64,000 bases of DNA, taken from Terriglobus roseus (GTDB lineage: Bacteria; Acidobacteriota; Terriglobia; Terriglobales; Acidobacteriaceae). Location: NCBI RefSeq assembly GCF_900102185.1, contig NZ_LT629690.1:3658001-3722000 (forward strand). The letters run 5' to 3'. A model generated the notes under the pieces. The model saw nothing but the letters and a program-made list of their open reading frames with translations, was not told the origin of the DNA and did no database searches. Positions 52,205 to 61,265 of the stretch are shown here, one piece after another. The first letter of the stretch is position 1, and every line of letters begins with the position of its first letter. A program made the translations under genes and the position numbers.

Positions 52205-54247
52205 ATGAAACTGTTCCGTTCGGCTGCCCTGGCAGCCCTACTCACGACCGCACTTCCCTTCGCCATCCCCGCCCAGCAACATGGCGTGAACGCCTCCGCC
52301 ATCGACAAGGCCGTGAAACCCGGCGATGACTTTTACAAGTACGCCAACGGCACGTATCTCACGAAGCTGAGCATCCCCGCCGACCGCAGTTCCGTCAGCA
52401 CATTCTCTGTTCTGGACGACCGCGCACAGAAACTCGTCGCCGCCATCGTTACGAATCCAGAACTACAGCACGCTCCGGCAGGCTCTGACGGCCGCAAGAT
52501 CGCCGACCTCTATCGCTCCTACATGGACGAAGCAGCCATCGAAGCGCACGGCCGCACCGCACTCGACGCGCAGCTGAAACCCCTCCTTGCCATCAAGGAT
52601 CGTCACGAACTCGCCGTTCAGCTTGGCCGTTCGCTGCGCAATGACGTGGACGCGTTGAACAACACGAACTATCACACGGCAAACCTCTTCGGTCTGTGGG
52701 TCGCGCCCAGCTTCAACGACCCTGACCACTACGCGCCATACCTTCTTCAAGGTGGCCTGGGGCTAAGCAGCCGCGACTACTATCTGAGCGATGCTCCGCG
52801 CATGAAGCAGGTACGCGACGCATACGGAAAGCATCTCGCTGCAGTCTTCCATCTGCTGGGCTATGAAAATGCCGACGAGCGCGCCACCGCTGTACTCGCG
52901 TTGGAAACTGCAATTGCGCAGAAGCAGGTATCGCTTGCCGACAGCGAAAACATTGAGCACGCGAACAATCCGTGGACACCGGAAGACTTTGAAAAGAAAG
53001 CACCGGGACTGGATTGGAAGACTTACTTCGCTGCTGCAGGCCTGGAACACCAGAAGACCTTCATCGTGTGGCAGCCCAGCGCATTCACAGCAGAAAGTGA
53101 TCTTGTGAAATCGCAGCCCATCGCCGTGTGGAAGGACTTCCTCATTGCGCACATGGTCACGGCATACGGCTCTTATGTCTCAAAGGCATTCGCCGATGAG
53201 CGTTTCGAATTTGTGAAAGCGGTAACCGGAACAATGGCACAACGTCCGCGCCAGCAGCGCGCGGTGATGCTGGTAGATGACCGACTTGGCGACGCCGTTG
53301 GCAAGATCTACGCCGCGAAGTACTTCACGGCGGAAGACAAAGCGCGCGTGCAAACAATGGTCACCAACCTGATGACAGCGTTCCGCACACGGCTGGAAAC
53401 GCTGACATGGATGGCGCCCGCCACACGTAAGGAGGCCATCGTCAAACTCGATGCACTACAGGTGAGCATTGGCTATACAGAAAAATGGCGCAGCTACGCC
53501 GCATTAGAGATCAAGCCTGACGACCTCTTCGGCAACGTGTGGCGCGCAAGCCGTTTCGAGTATGAGTACGCGCTCTCGCAAATCGGCAAGCCTACCGATC
53601 GCAAAGAATGGACGATGACACCGCAAACGGTGAACGCTGTAAATCTTCCCCTAGACAATGCGCTGAATTTCCCCGCAGCCATTCTGCAGCCACCATTCTT
53701 CGATCCTGCACGCACTGACGCTGCAAACTACGGTGCGATCGGCGCTGTAATTGGCCACGAAATTTCACACACCTTTGACAGTGAGGGCGCTGCCTTTGAC
53801 AGCCAGGGACGTGTGCGCAACTGGTGGACCGAAGCCGACCTGAAACACTTCAACGATTCCACCGCAGCACTCGCAAAACAGTATGACTCCTATGCTCCCT
53901 TCCCCGATCTGCACGTCAATGGCAAGCAGACACTAGGCGAAAACATTGCAGACGTGGCCGGATTGCAAGCCGCATACGACGCCTATCGAGAATCATTGAA
54001 GGGCAAATCCGCACCAGTGGTCGATGGACTTACGGGGGATCAGCAGTTCTTCATTGCCTTTGCACAGAACTACGCAGGGCTGGAACGCGAGAACGTGTTG
54101 CGCGCACAAGTGCTTGGCGATCCGCATTCACCGGGGATGTATCGCGCAGCCACAGTGCGCAATCTGGACGCTTGGTACGACGCATTTGGTGTGAAAACCG
54201 GCGATGCGCTGTATCTGAAGCCAGAAGATCGTATCCACATCTGGTAA
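52205..54247 (+). CDS. M13 family (neprilysin-like) zinc endopeptidase
   Basis: This 680-residue exported metallopeptidase has a signal peptide (MKLFRSAALAALLTTALPFAIPAQ). The M13 N-domain begins VKPGDDFYKYANGTY. The zinc site is H518-E-I-S-H522 in GAVIGHEISHTFDSEG, and the third ligand is E579 in GENIADVAGL, the standard form. The C-terminus ends PEDRIHIW. The ATG at 52205 starts the signal peptide; in-frame codons upstream to 52112 are not likely coding. It probably acts on secreted or periplasmic peptides. It is the second M13 enzyme of the window and diverges from the one at 2315 at many positions. Confidence 0.95.
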   Translation: MKLFRSAALAALLTTALPFAIPAQQHGVNASAIDKAVKPGDDFYKYANGTYLTKLSIPADRSSVSTFSVLDDRAQKLVAAIVTNPELQHAPAGSDGRKIADLYRSYMDEAAIEAHGRTALDAQLKPLLAIKDRHELAVQLGRSLRNDVDALNNTNYHTANLFGLWVAPSFNDPDHYAPYLLQGGLGLSSRDYYLSDAPRMKQVRDAYGKHLAAVFHLLGYENADERATAVLALETAIAQKQVSLADSENIEHANNPWTPEDFEKKAPGLDWKTYFAAAGLEHQKTFIVWQPSAFTAESDLVKSQPIAVWKDFLIAHMVTAYGSYVSKAFADERFEFVKAVTGTMAQRPRQQRAVMLVDDRLGDAVGKIYAAKYFTAEDKARVQTMVTNLMTAFRTRLETLTWMAPATRKEAIVKLDALQVSIGYTEKWRSYAALEIKPDDLFGNVWRASRFEYEYALSQIGKPTDRKEWTMTPQTVNAVNLPLDNALNFPAAILQPPFFDPARTDAANYGAIGAVIGHEISHTFDSEGAAFDSQGRVRNWWTEADLKHFNDSTAALAKQYDSYAPFPDLHVNGKQTLGENIADVAGLQAAYDAYRESLKGKSAPVVDGLTGDQQFFIAFAQNYAGLERENVLRAQVLGDPHSPGMYRAATVRNLDAWYDAFGVKTGDALYLKPEDRIHIW

Positions 54248-54268
54248 CTTTTTTGACCGCACTGCAAC

Positions 54269-54295
54269 AGAGGACGCTGCATGGCAGCGTCCTCT
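54269..54295 (+). terminator. intrinsic terminator
   Basis: Perfect 12-bp stem AGAGGACGCTGC / GCAGCGTCCTCT with loop ATG, followed by TTCTTC, after the M13 peptidase. Confidence 0.85.
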
Positions 54296-54326
54296 TTCTT
54301 CTGGTGCAGATAAACTAACTAGAACA

Positions 54327-55850
54327 ATGAGATTAAAGCGCATCCTGCAATTGCTGGTGACGGCCTTCCTGGGTCAGGGATTAACCGTGCTGATGCAGCT
54401 GTTAGTTCCCCCCTTCTTCCTGAAGTTCTATGGACAGGGCGTGGAAGTCTACGGCGAATGGATCGCGCTGAGTGCCAGCGTGAACTATCTGGGCACACTC
54501 AACTATGGCGTGCAGACCTACGCCAACAACCAGATGACCATCCTGTTCACGCGCGGCGACATTCCCGGTGCGCGTGCGATTCAAGCAAGCGCCTTCCGAC
54601 TGTTGCTGCTAGTGCTTGCGGTATTCATGGTGGGCGGGTTAGTCGTGTTCGTATTGCCAATCACCACGATGTTGAAGCTGAAGCATGTGGGACCATATGC
54701 CGCTTCCATGACGCTGTATCTGCTCATTTTGCAGATTGGCCTGAACATGTTCTTCAGCTTGCTGACGAATAGCTACATGGCAGTAGGTCGTCTGCATCGC
54801 GGCAATTACATCTCCAGCGCACAGCGTTTTCTTTGGATCATCAGCATGGCGGTGGGCGTAGCCATGCGTAGCTCATTCCCGATGCTCGCAGCACTGCAAC
54901 TTGCCACGCTGGTGATCTTCACCGTGTACGCCTTGTTTGATCTCCGACACACAGAGCGCGTGCTCGTCCCCTCGTTGCGCGATGGCTCCTGGGCAGAAGT
55001 GGGTCGCATGCTGAAACCCAGCGGCCACTTTGGATTGATCGCCTTGGCAGGATTTCTCACCTGGCAGGGTCCAGTCCTTGTGATTCAGCGTGTCCTCGGT
55101 CCTGCCATGGTCACCCTGTTTTCACTGGTGCGCGTGGTGTTTCAGATGTCGCGACAGATTCTCTCCATGGCATCGAACGTCATCGGTCAGGACATTACGA
55201 TGCTCGTCGGCAAGTCCGATTGGAGCGAACTGCGACGTCTCTACGATCTCTCGGAACGCATAGTGTTGTTCCTGATTCCAGTAGTCAGCATCGGCAGTCT
55301 CCTGATGTGTCCGCTGCTGTTTCATCTATGGCTGCACGATCGTATCGACTACCACCCATACCTCTGCATTGAGATGGCTATTATTTCCGCCGTGTTGGGC
55401 TTGAAGGAACACAAGACACAGTTCCAGTCCTCCAGCAACGAGCATGAAGAGCTGTCGACGCGGATCTTCATTGGCTACGCGATCATGCTAGCCATATCGA
55501 TATTCACCATGCGTGTGTGGGGTGTAGCCGGATTTATTGTGACATGGCTGGCGTGGGAGATTCTGCAGACCGCCTATGTGGTTCATCTGAATCACAAACT
55601 CTTCCCCGATGACGCAATGATCGACAACAGTCTGCTGCGTCGCTTCATCATCTTTATCGTGGCAGCATTTGCGCTCACATCGTTCCCCGCAATCGCAGCC
55701 GCACACTGGACACTGCCTGTGTCCACCGGCGTCGCGATTGCATCCACACTGCTGCTGGCCGTGGCCGGATATGTAACCTTCCGTATGGATGAACTGCGTG
55801 TGATTCTGATGAGTCGTTTCCAGCGCAATCGCCCCACAGAGGCCGCATAA
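54327..55850 (+). CDS. polysaccharide flippase (Wzx/MATE-like)
   Basis: This 507-residue membrane protein has about 12-14 predicted helices. It begins LKRILQLLVTAFLGQGLTVLMQLLVPPFF and contains YGVQTYANNQMTILFTRGD near the start. The layout fits O-antigen or lipid-linked oligosaccharide flippases. It should move lipid-linked sugars across the inner membrane. The next gene, a glycosyltransferase-like protein, starts 2 bases after the stop, so they form a pair. No polymerase gene is next to them. Confidence 0.85.
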   Translation: MRLKRILQLLVTAFLGQGLTVLMQLLVPPFFLKFYGQGVEVYGEWIALSASVNYLGTLNYGVQTYANNQMTILFTRGDIPGARAIQASAFRLLLLVLAVFMVGGLVVFVLPITTMLKLKHVGPYAASMTLYLLILQIGLNMFFSLLTNSYMAVGRLHRGNYISSAQRFLWIISMAVGVAMRSSFPMLAALQLATLVIFTVYALFDLRHTERVLVPSLRDGSWAEVGRMLKPSGHFGLIALAGFLTWQGPVLVIQRVLGPAMVTLFSLVRVVFQMSRQILSMASNVIGQDITMLVGKSDWSELRRLYDLSERIVLFLIPVVSIGSLLMCPLLFHLWLHDRIDYHPYLCIEMAIISAVLGLKEHKTQFQSSSNEHEELSTRIFIGYAIMLAISIFTMRVWGVAGFIVTWLAWEILQTAYVVHLNHKLFPDDAMIDNSLLRRFIIFIVAAFALTSFPAIAAAHWTLPVSTGVAIASTLLLAVAGYVTFRMDELRVILMSRFQRNRPTEAA

Positions 55851-55852
55851 CC

Positions 55853-56998
55853 ATGCGCCTGGGCGTGGCACTCAGCAAGGCGTTGGCACGCATGCACCTG
55901 TGGTATCCCGCCGCTGTTGTGCTGGCGCAAACACAGCTGCGCGATCTCGACTCCCACTCAATCAGACGCCTTTCGTATGTACTGATGCTGTCGCACCGCA
56001 TGAAGCCCGGCAGCGTGCATGCACTTTTTCGCCGCATCGTAGAGGACAACCGAGAGCGTTCGCCCGAACTCACGCTGGGGCTCGCAGAGATGGCGACACG
56101 CATCGAAGAACCAACGCTCGCTGACGATTTCCTCGACGACGCAGAAAAGAATGCAACGGCATCAGGGGATGCCTTTGTAGCCGACGCAGCACACAGGCTA
56201 CGCAAGCTGTCCGTTGCGCTACAAGACGGCTCACTACAAACTCACATTCGCGACGAAGCAAACACGATTACTGCCAGCAGCGATGGCTCGCCCACTGTCC
56301 TTGTACCGCTCAGCGGCGGTTATCTTTCTCTGTTTGATCTCTGGATACAGCAGGTGCGAAAGCACATTGGTTCGCGCATTGTGGTGCTGGCCATGGATGA
56401 TGTCGCGCTGCAAGTAACGAAGACGTACGACAACATTCACATCGTAGATTGCCGCAGCTTCTTCGCATGGAATGAAGGCAAGCTGCATCCGAAGACGCGC
56501 GGCGTCTTGTGGCTGGTGCGGACGCTATACCTGCGCGCACTCGTTGCAGCCGGCCACTCTGTCATGGTGCTGGATCTGGACGCCATCCCCGTGGGCGATG
56601 TGCTTCCACTGCTTGCATCGCTTCCGGATGCAGACGTCATCGCGCAACTGGATCACAGCATCCCCATGGACGTGGACCGTGCACTGGGCTTCGTCCTGTG
56701 CTGCGGCTTCATGCTGTGGCGTCCCACAGTTGCCGCGCAAGCGCTGTTGGATCGCTTTGCAGCAGCAGCGCAAGTAGAACGCGACGATCAGCTTGCGCTG
56801 AACCATCTACTGGTTGCGGACGGCATCGTGGAAAAAACAAACGGAGCTAACGCCATGCGTTTCGGCTCCGCCGGCGTTCAGTTTGCCTGCCCTGATCCAT
56901 CGCTGGTGTCACGCACGCTCCATACCGGCAGCGTGGTGCGGCACTTCCATCAGCAAGGCCAGACCATAGACGAGCTGCGTAAGGCCTTGGGCGTTTAA
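55853..56998 (+). CDS. nucleotide-diphospho-sugar transferase-like protein
   Basis: This 381-residue protein has an alpha-helical N-terminal half (about residues 1-140) and a GT-A-like half. It contains GHSVMVLDLDAIPVGD, an Asp-x-Asp metal motif, followed by VIAQLDHSIPMDVDRALGF and WRPTVAAQALLDRF. This is the pattern of the Nucleotid_trans (GT77-like) family. It probably transfers a sugar for surface polysaccharide or a glycoprotein; donor unknown. The gene is coupled to the flippase (2-base gap). Its stop overlaps the stop of the convergent YeaQ-like gene by 3-4 bases. Confidence 0.75.
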   Translation: MRLGVALSKALARMHLWYPAAVVLAQTQLRDLDSHSIRRLSYVLMLSHRMKPGSVHALFRRIVEDNRERSPELTLGLAEMATRIEEPTLADDFLDDAEKNATASGDAFVADAAHRLRKLSVALQDGSLQTHIRDEANTITASSDGSPTVLVPLSGGYLSLFDLWIQQVRKHIGSRIVVLAMDDVALQVTKTYDNIHIVDCRSFFAWNEGKLHPKTRGVLWLVRTLYLRALVAAGHSVMVLDLDAIPVGDVLPLLASLPDADVIAQLDHSIPMDVDRALGFVLCCGFMLWRPTVAAQALLDRFAAAAQVERDDQLALNHLLVADGIVEKTNGANAMRFGSAGVQFACPDPSLVSRTLHTGSVVRHFHQQGQTIDELRKALGV

Positions 56999-57246
56999 GC
57001 GTTTCGCCCCACGATCAACCGGTAAATACCAAGCAAAATCATAGCGCCGATGATGGACATGATCCACCCTGCGGACTGCCCCGGTTGATAGAGGTGCAAC
57101 AACTGGCCCAAATACGTTCCTACGAACGCGCCTGCAATACCTAGAAGAATCGTAATGATGAATCCGCCCGGATCTTTACCCGGCATTAAAAACTTCGCTA
57201 ACGCGCCCACAATTAGGCCGATGATCAGCGTTCCAATCAGGTGCAT
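56995..57246 (-). CDS. GlsB/YeaQ/YmgE family stress membrane protein
   Basis: This 83-residue protein has three predicted helices. It begins MHLIGTLIIGLIVGALAKFLMPGKDPGGFIITILLGIAGAFVGTYLG, the GlsB/YeaQ signature with GxxAKxxMPGxxPGG. The ATG at 57246 follows GGAGAG; a longer start at 57270 is rejected. Family members are transglycosylase-associated or general-stress membrane proteins of unclear biochemistry. It is convergent with the glycosyltransferase gene and the stop codons share bases. Confidence 0.9.
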   Translation of the reverse strand: MHLIGTLIIGLIVGALAKFLMPGKDPGGFIITILLGIAGAFVGTYLGQLLHLYQPGQSAGWIMSIIGAMILLGIYRLIVGRNA

Positions 57247-57322
57247 ACGTATCTCTCCTTGCAAAGCCATCTACAGCAGGTAGAAATCGTTTTACGCCAG
57301 AACAATGGACAAGGTACAGCGA

Positions 57323-58180
57323 TTACTTCTTCGCACCGACCTTGATTTCGAAGATCGTAGGCCACTGCTTGCCCGTAATGAAGATGCGGCCCTTCGCCTC
57401 GTCATACGCAATGCCGTTCAACACACTCTCATCGTCCCGCTTTTCCGCTGCAGGCAGAATGCCGGTCACGTCCACCCACGAAATCACCTTGCCGTCCTTC
57501 GGCGAAATACGCGCGATGCGCTCCAGGTGCCACACATTGGCCCAGATTTCGCCGTTGATGAACTCCAACTCATTCAACTGATCGACAGGCTTATCGCCGT
57601 CCTTCACGTCGATATGGCCAATCTCCTCGAAGGTCTCTGGATTGCGAAAACGCAGCGTTGCCGAACCGTCGCTGGTAATCAGGCGTTTGTTATCACGCGT
57701 CATGCCCCAACCTTCGCCGGTATAGGTGAACGTGTGCAGCGGCTTCAGCGTGGCGCGATCCATCACCACACCAATGTGTGTCTGCCAAGTCCACTGCAGA
57801 ATATTCGGGCCCCAATCCACAATGCCTTCGCCGAAGAAGTTGTTGGTCATCTTGCGTTCCTGCAACACCTTCGCTGTGGCCGGATCAAGCACCTGGATGC
57901 CGCTGCGGCCTTCCATGCCGGTCCCTTCGTAAAATTTGCCGTCCTTGTACAGGAAGCCTTCCGTATAGCTATCTGTGGAATGCGGATACTTTGCCACCAC
58001 GCTGTAGCCATACACCGGCGCGACCGTGGCCGGAGCAGCAGGCGCCGCAGCAGCGGCCTTCGCAACAGTCTTCGGAGCATCAGTCGGGGCGACAGACGGC
58101 GCAGAGGCTTTACACCCGGACGCGGACACAAGCAGGAAGGCGGCGGCGGGCAGAAGGGCGGAAAACGGACGCATGATCAC
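57323..58180 (-). CDS. glutaminyl-peptide cyclotransferase (bacterial glutamine cyclase type)
   Basis: This 285-residue lipoprotein (lipobox SGC) has an Ala/Pro linker and a five-bladed propeller. Family motifs are PHSTDSYTEGFLYKDGKFYEGTG, GWGMTRDNKRLITSDGSATL, LNELEFINGEIWANVW and VLNGIAYDEAKGRIFITGKQWP. The last motif ends as is typical. It forms pyroglutamate at protein N-termini in the periplasm. The ATG at 58174 (three codons in) is an alternative start. It is divergent from gluconokinase. Confidence 0.92.
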   Translation of the reverse strand: MIMRPFSALLPAAAFLLVSASGCKASAPSVAPTDAPKTVAKAAAAAPAAPATVAPVYGYSVVAKYPHSTDSYTEGFLYKDGKFYEGTGMEGRSGIQVLDPATAKVLQERKMTNNFFGEGIVDWGPNILQWTWQTHIGVVMDRATLKPLHTFTYTGEGWGMTRDNKRLITSDGSATLRFRNPETFEEIGHIDVKDGDKPVDQLNELEFINGEIWANVWHLERIARISPKDGKVISWVDVTGILPAAEKRDDESVLNGIAYDEAKGRIFITGKQWPTIFEIKVGAKK

Positions 58181-58258
58181 GACAACAGTTTAGAGCCACC
58201 CGGGGTGGATGCAATCCCATAGATGCCGCACAATAGAAAGCAGAGAGGTCTTACCACA

Positions 58259-58771
58259 GTGATCCTGATCCTGATGGGTGTAAGTGGCACCGGCAAAACC
58301 ACACTGGGCACCATGCTTTCGAAGGAGACGGGATGGCCGTTCCTGGACGGCGACGATTTTCACCCCGCCGCAAATAAGGCCAAAATGGCCGCCGGACATC
58401 CGCTGGACGACAACGACCGAGCCCCTTGGCTGGCCATTCTGCACGGCAAGATTGAAGAATACGCCCAGCGCGGCGAAGGCATGATCATGGCTTGCTCTGC
58501 CCTGAAGGCCTCATACCGCGATGTGCTGCGTGGCGATCTTTCGCAGGACACGGTGCGTTTTGCCGTTCTCACAGCGCCAAAGGAAACCATCGCAGACCAC
58601 CTGCACCATCGCGCGCACGAGTTCATGAACCCGAACCTGCTCACCAGCCAGCTCGCCACACTGGAGGATCCTTCCGAAGACGAGGCATGGCACATCTCCG
58701 TGGCAGGAACCACGCAACAGTCGCTGGATCAACTAAACGCGAAGCTGCGCGAAGTCGGAGCGCTCGCATAA
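58259..58771 (+). CDS. gntK: gluconokinase
   Basis: This 170-residue P-loop kinase begins VILILMGVSGTGKTTLG (Walker A), with DGDDFHPAANKAKMAAGHPLDDNDRAPWL as the gluconate-site signature and ACSALKASYRDVLRG following. It phosphorylates D-gluconate to 6-phosphogluconate. A GTG at 58259 with AGAGG upstream gives the short family N-terminus; an ATG at 58223 would add 12 atypical residues. Linkage to the periplasmic gluconate-dehydrogenase-like cluster at 31.6-34.8 kb is possible but not shown. Confidence 0.93.
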   Translation: MILILMGVSGTGKTTLGTMLSKETGWPFLDGDDFHPAANKAKMAAGHPLDDNDRAPWLAILHGKIEEYAQRGEGMIMACSALKASYRDVLRGDLSQDTVRFAVLTAPKETIADHLHHRAHEFMNPNLLTSQLATLEDPSEDEAWHISVAGTTQQSLDQLNAKLREVGALA

Positions 58772-58786
58772 ATCCGCAAGCTGCTC

Positions 58787-59074
58787 TTATCCAAACAGCG
58801 TAGGCTCTTCCGCCGGAACCGGCAGGCCGGGCTTGCCGCCATCGCACACCGGGCATTTGCGCTGATGCACGCGGATGCCCGCCTCGCCATACTCATGCCC
58901 GCAGCCTTTGCAGCGCAGAACATAAACACTTTGGCCGGGAAGGTCATTCACCGCGCGAGCTGCCTTACGCACAACGGTCTGCCCGTGGTGGTTGGTGGTG
59001 CCAGGCTCAACGGTGGCTGCACGCGGAGCAGAACGCGCTGCACGTGCCGGGGGAATATAACGGCGTAACTGCAT
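58787..59074 (-). CDS. small zinc-ribbon-type hypothetical protein
   Basis: This 95-residue protein has a basic Pro/Ala/Arg-rich N-terminus. A zinc-binding region follows, with LRCKGCGHEY, HQRKCPVCDGGKPG (four Cys, about residues 57-80) and an ending PAEEPTLFG. The ATG at 59074 (MQLRRYIPP) is the best start. It is convergent with gluconokinase and divergent from the HI0933-like flavoprotein, whose start is 22 bases away. Function unknown. Confidence 0.7.
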   Translation of the reverse strand: MQLRRYIPPARAARSAPRAATVEPGTTNHHGQTVVRKAARAVNDLPGQSVYVLRCKGCGHEYGEAGIRVHQRKCPVCDGGKPGLPVPAEEPTLFG

Positions 59075-59095
59075 TCCCAATAGGATAAAGATCAG

Positions 59096-60289
59096 ATGTC
59101 CACAACGCCTATTTACGACTGTATTGTGCTCGGCGCAGGAGCCGCAGGAATGTTCTGCGCCGCACAAGCAGGTGCCCGCGGCTTACGTGTGTTGCTGCTG
59201 GAAGCGGGCGAACGCGCAGGACGAAAGATCCTGATCAGCGGTGGCGGCCGCTGCAATTTCACCAACATCCATGCAGGCCCGGCGAACTACCTCAGCGAAA
59301 ATCCTCACTTCGCCAAGAGCGCCCTCGCGCGTTACACACCACGAGATTTCATCACGCTGGTAGAGAAATATCGCATTCCCTATCACGAGAAAACGCTGGG
59401 CCAACTCTTCTGCGATGGCAGCGCCCAGCAGATCGTTTCGCTACTGGAAACAGAGTGCCGCAATAGCAATGTCGAGACGAAATTGCGAACAGCAGTAGAG
59501 CGCATGGAACAAACAGACACTGGGTTTCGCGTACATACCTCCGCGGGCGAATTCACAGCACGCAATGTAGTCGTGGCAACTGGTGGACTGTCGATCCCTA
59601 AGCTCGGAGCAACTGGCGTCGGCTACGACATTGCACGCAGCTTCGGCCTGCGCATTGTGGAACCGCGTGCTGCGCTTGTCCCTTTCACGTTGAGCGACAC
59701 AGAACGCGAACTCTGGTGCGATCTCTCTGGATTGTCGGCGGAAGCAATTGCAACCACCGCGCCACAAAAGAAGGGTCCGACACCAAAATTCCGCGAAAAG
59801 ATACTCATTACGCATCGCGGATGGAGCGGTCCTGCCGTATTGCAGATTTCGTCCTACTGGCGTCAAGGCGAAGTTGTGCTTTTCGATCTGGCGCCAACTG
59901 CGAATGTCTTCACGCCTATGCTCGCAGCCAATCATCGCCGAGACGATGCCACAGCGTTTGCACTGTTGCGCGCGCATCTTCCGCAACGCATGGCCGAACG
60001 ATGGCTTTATGAAAACGCTCCACCGGATTGGAAGAATACTTCCATCACAAAACTGGAAGAGCGGCTACACGCATGGCCCGTAACGCCAGCAGGAACGGAA
60101 GGCTTTGCCAAAGCGGAAGTCACTGCAGGCGGCGTCAGCACTACCGAGTTGGACAGCACCACGATGCAGGCAAAGAAAGTACCCGGACTCGCCTTCATCG
60201 GTGAAGTCGTCGATGTCACAGGCTGGCTGGGTGGTTACAACTTCCAATGGGCATGGGCCAGCGCTCATGCTGCTGCAATGGCTCTGTAG
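59096..60289 (+). CDS. HI0933/BaiN-like FAD-dependent oxidoreductase
   Basis: This 397-residue flavoprotein has an FAD Rossmann motif DCIVLGAGAAGMFCAAQAG (about residues 8-26) and the family block RKILISGGGRCNFTN. The C-terminal FAD motif is LAFIGEVVDVTGWLGGYNFQWAWASA. Related proteins (YhiN, BaiN) are flavoprotein reductases of unclear substrate. The ATG at 59096 begins the Rossmann fold region. It ends head-on with the next minus gene with no space between the stops. Confidence 0.93.
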   Translation: MSTTPIYDCIVLGAGAAGMFCAAQAGARGLRVLLLEAGERAGRKILISGGGRCNFTNIHAGPANYLSENPHFAKSALARYTPRDFITLVEKYRIPYHEKTLGQLFCDGSAQQIVSLLETECRNSNVETKLRTAVERMEQTDTGFRVHTSAGEFTARNVVVATGGLSIPKLGATGVGYDIARSFGLRIVEPRAALVPFTLSDTERELWCDLSGLSAEAIATTAPQKKGPTPKFREKILITHRGWSGPAVLQISSYWRQGEVVLFDLAPTANVFTPMLAANHRRDDATAFALLRAHLPQRMAERWLYENAPPDWKNTSITKLEERLHAWPVTPAGTEGFAKAEVTAGGVSTTELDSTTMQAKKVPGLAFIGEVVDVTGWLGGYNFQWAWASAHAAAMAL

Positions 60290-61066
60290 CTACTGCACCT
60301 TCAATGTAAGTGGCACAGCATGCGTTACACCTGCGGCCGTTGCGGAAACCGTGATGGTATAGCTTCCCGAGGGCGTGGCGCCGCTGCCGCCAGAGCCGCC
60401 TGAGGAACCATCAGCAGCCGTCTTCTTGCCAGAACCGCAACCTTGCGCGCTCGCAAGAACAGCAATCGCAACCAATGCAAGCGCAACACCACGCATCGCT
60501 CGTCGACGCATCATCCACAACGGAAGAGGGAGTAGCAAAAACAGTAGCGGCTTGCCTGTGATGTCGTTTGCAGTTGTGCCAGTCAGTAGCGTCACTGTCA
60601 CTGTGCCAGTAGCGGAAAGATCGCGGTACTGCGGCGTAATCGTGCAGAGCGTGTTGTTGCTTGCATCATTCGGATCAAGCGCCAGCGACGTAACGCGTCC
60701 CGTAACCAATCCATAACTCAGCGACTGCACCTGAACCGGACCAACCGCAGTCCAAGGAGTCGCCAACGACGTTGCCTGCGCCTGAACCAGGCCAGCCTGT
60801 TGCACCTTCGCCGACACCAACGCGGCTGCAGGCGAATCTCCCTTCGCCGTCTGATGCGACCGCGCGAAAGCCTTCGCTCTGCGAGCAGCCGCGACTGGCT
60901 CCTCCACCGCCGTTCGTGCACGCATGGCCTGCGGCGATTCCACTTGCTGCGCCCGTAGCGCGTTTCCAGATGAGACAACGAGCAGCACCGCCACAGGAAG
61001 GCTCCCCGCGACAGACCATCGCTGCGAACATCTGAAATGGGCTGTTACATCTCCCCAAAACGACAA
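60290..61066 (-). pseudogene. secreted protein with probable large internal deletion
   Basis: This 258-residue frame is read from a TTG at 61066, with AAGGGG upstream. Residues 1-40 form a signal peptide and residues 100-139 match the start of large acidobacterial BNR/sialidase-like secreted proteins (TPWTAVGPVQVQSLSYG, VTGRVTSLALDPNDAS). Instead of the propeller, the frame goes straight to a region resembling their C-terminus: a Thr-rich segment, a hydrophobic helix, a basic patch and TPSGSYTITVSATAAGV. The presumed join is near residue 140 (about 60646). Frame is kept, so a short protein may still be made. Calling it a deletion derivative is inference from family memory. Confidence 0.5.
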
Positions 61067-61158
61067 CGTACTGAATCCCCTTCAAACAGGAACCTGGTGA
61101 CACGCAAACGCGCACAAGTGCGCGTTGCACGGCGTATGCCGCAACCCAGGAATACCTG

Positions 61159-61172
61159 TGAGAGAACTCTCA
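61159..61172. repeat. 14-bp perfect palindrome
   Basis: TGAGAGAACTCTCA lies about 93 bases upstream of the start of the gene ending at 60290 and downstream of the UDP-sugar dehydrogenase gene. Possible operator; no partner regulator identified. Confidence 0.45.
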
Positions 61173-61197
61173 GTTTTGAGAACCACTGAAAGCAGAA

Positions 61198-61219
61198 ACG
61201 AGGCAGAATTCCGCCTCGT
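61198..61219 (-). terminator. intrinsic terminator of the UDP-sugar dehydrogenase gene
   Basis: Stem ACGAGGC / GCCTCGT around AGAATTCC; read on the minus strand it is followed by TTTCTGCTTTC. Confidence 0.65.
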
Positions 61220-61265
61220 CTACAGCTCTAATGGCCGATGGTCTACCTCGCTTGGGCGCTGATTA

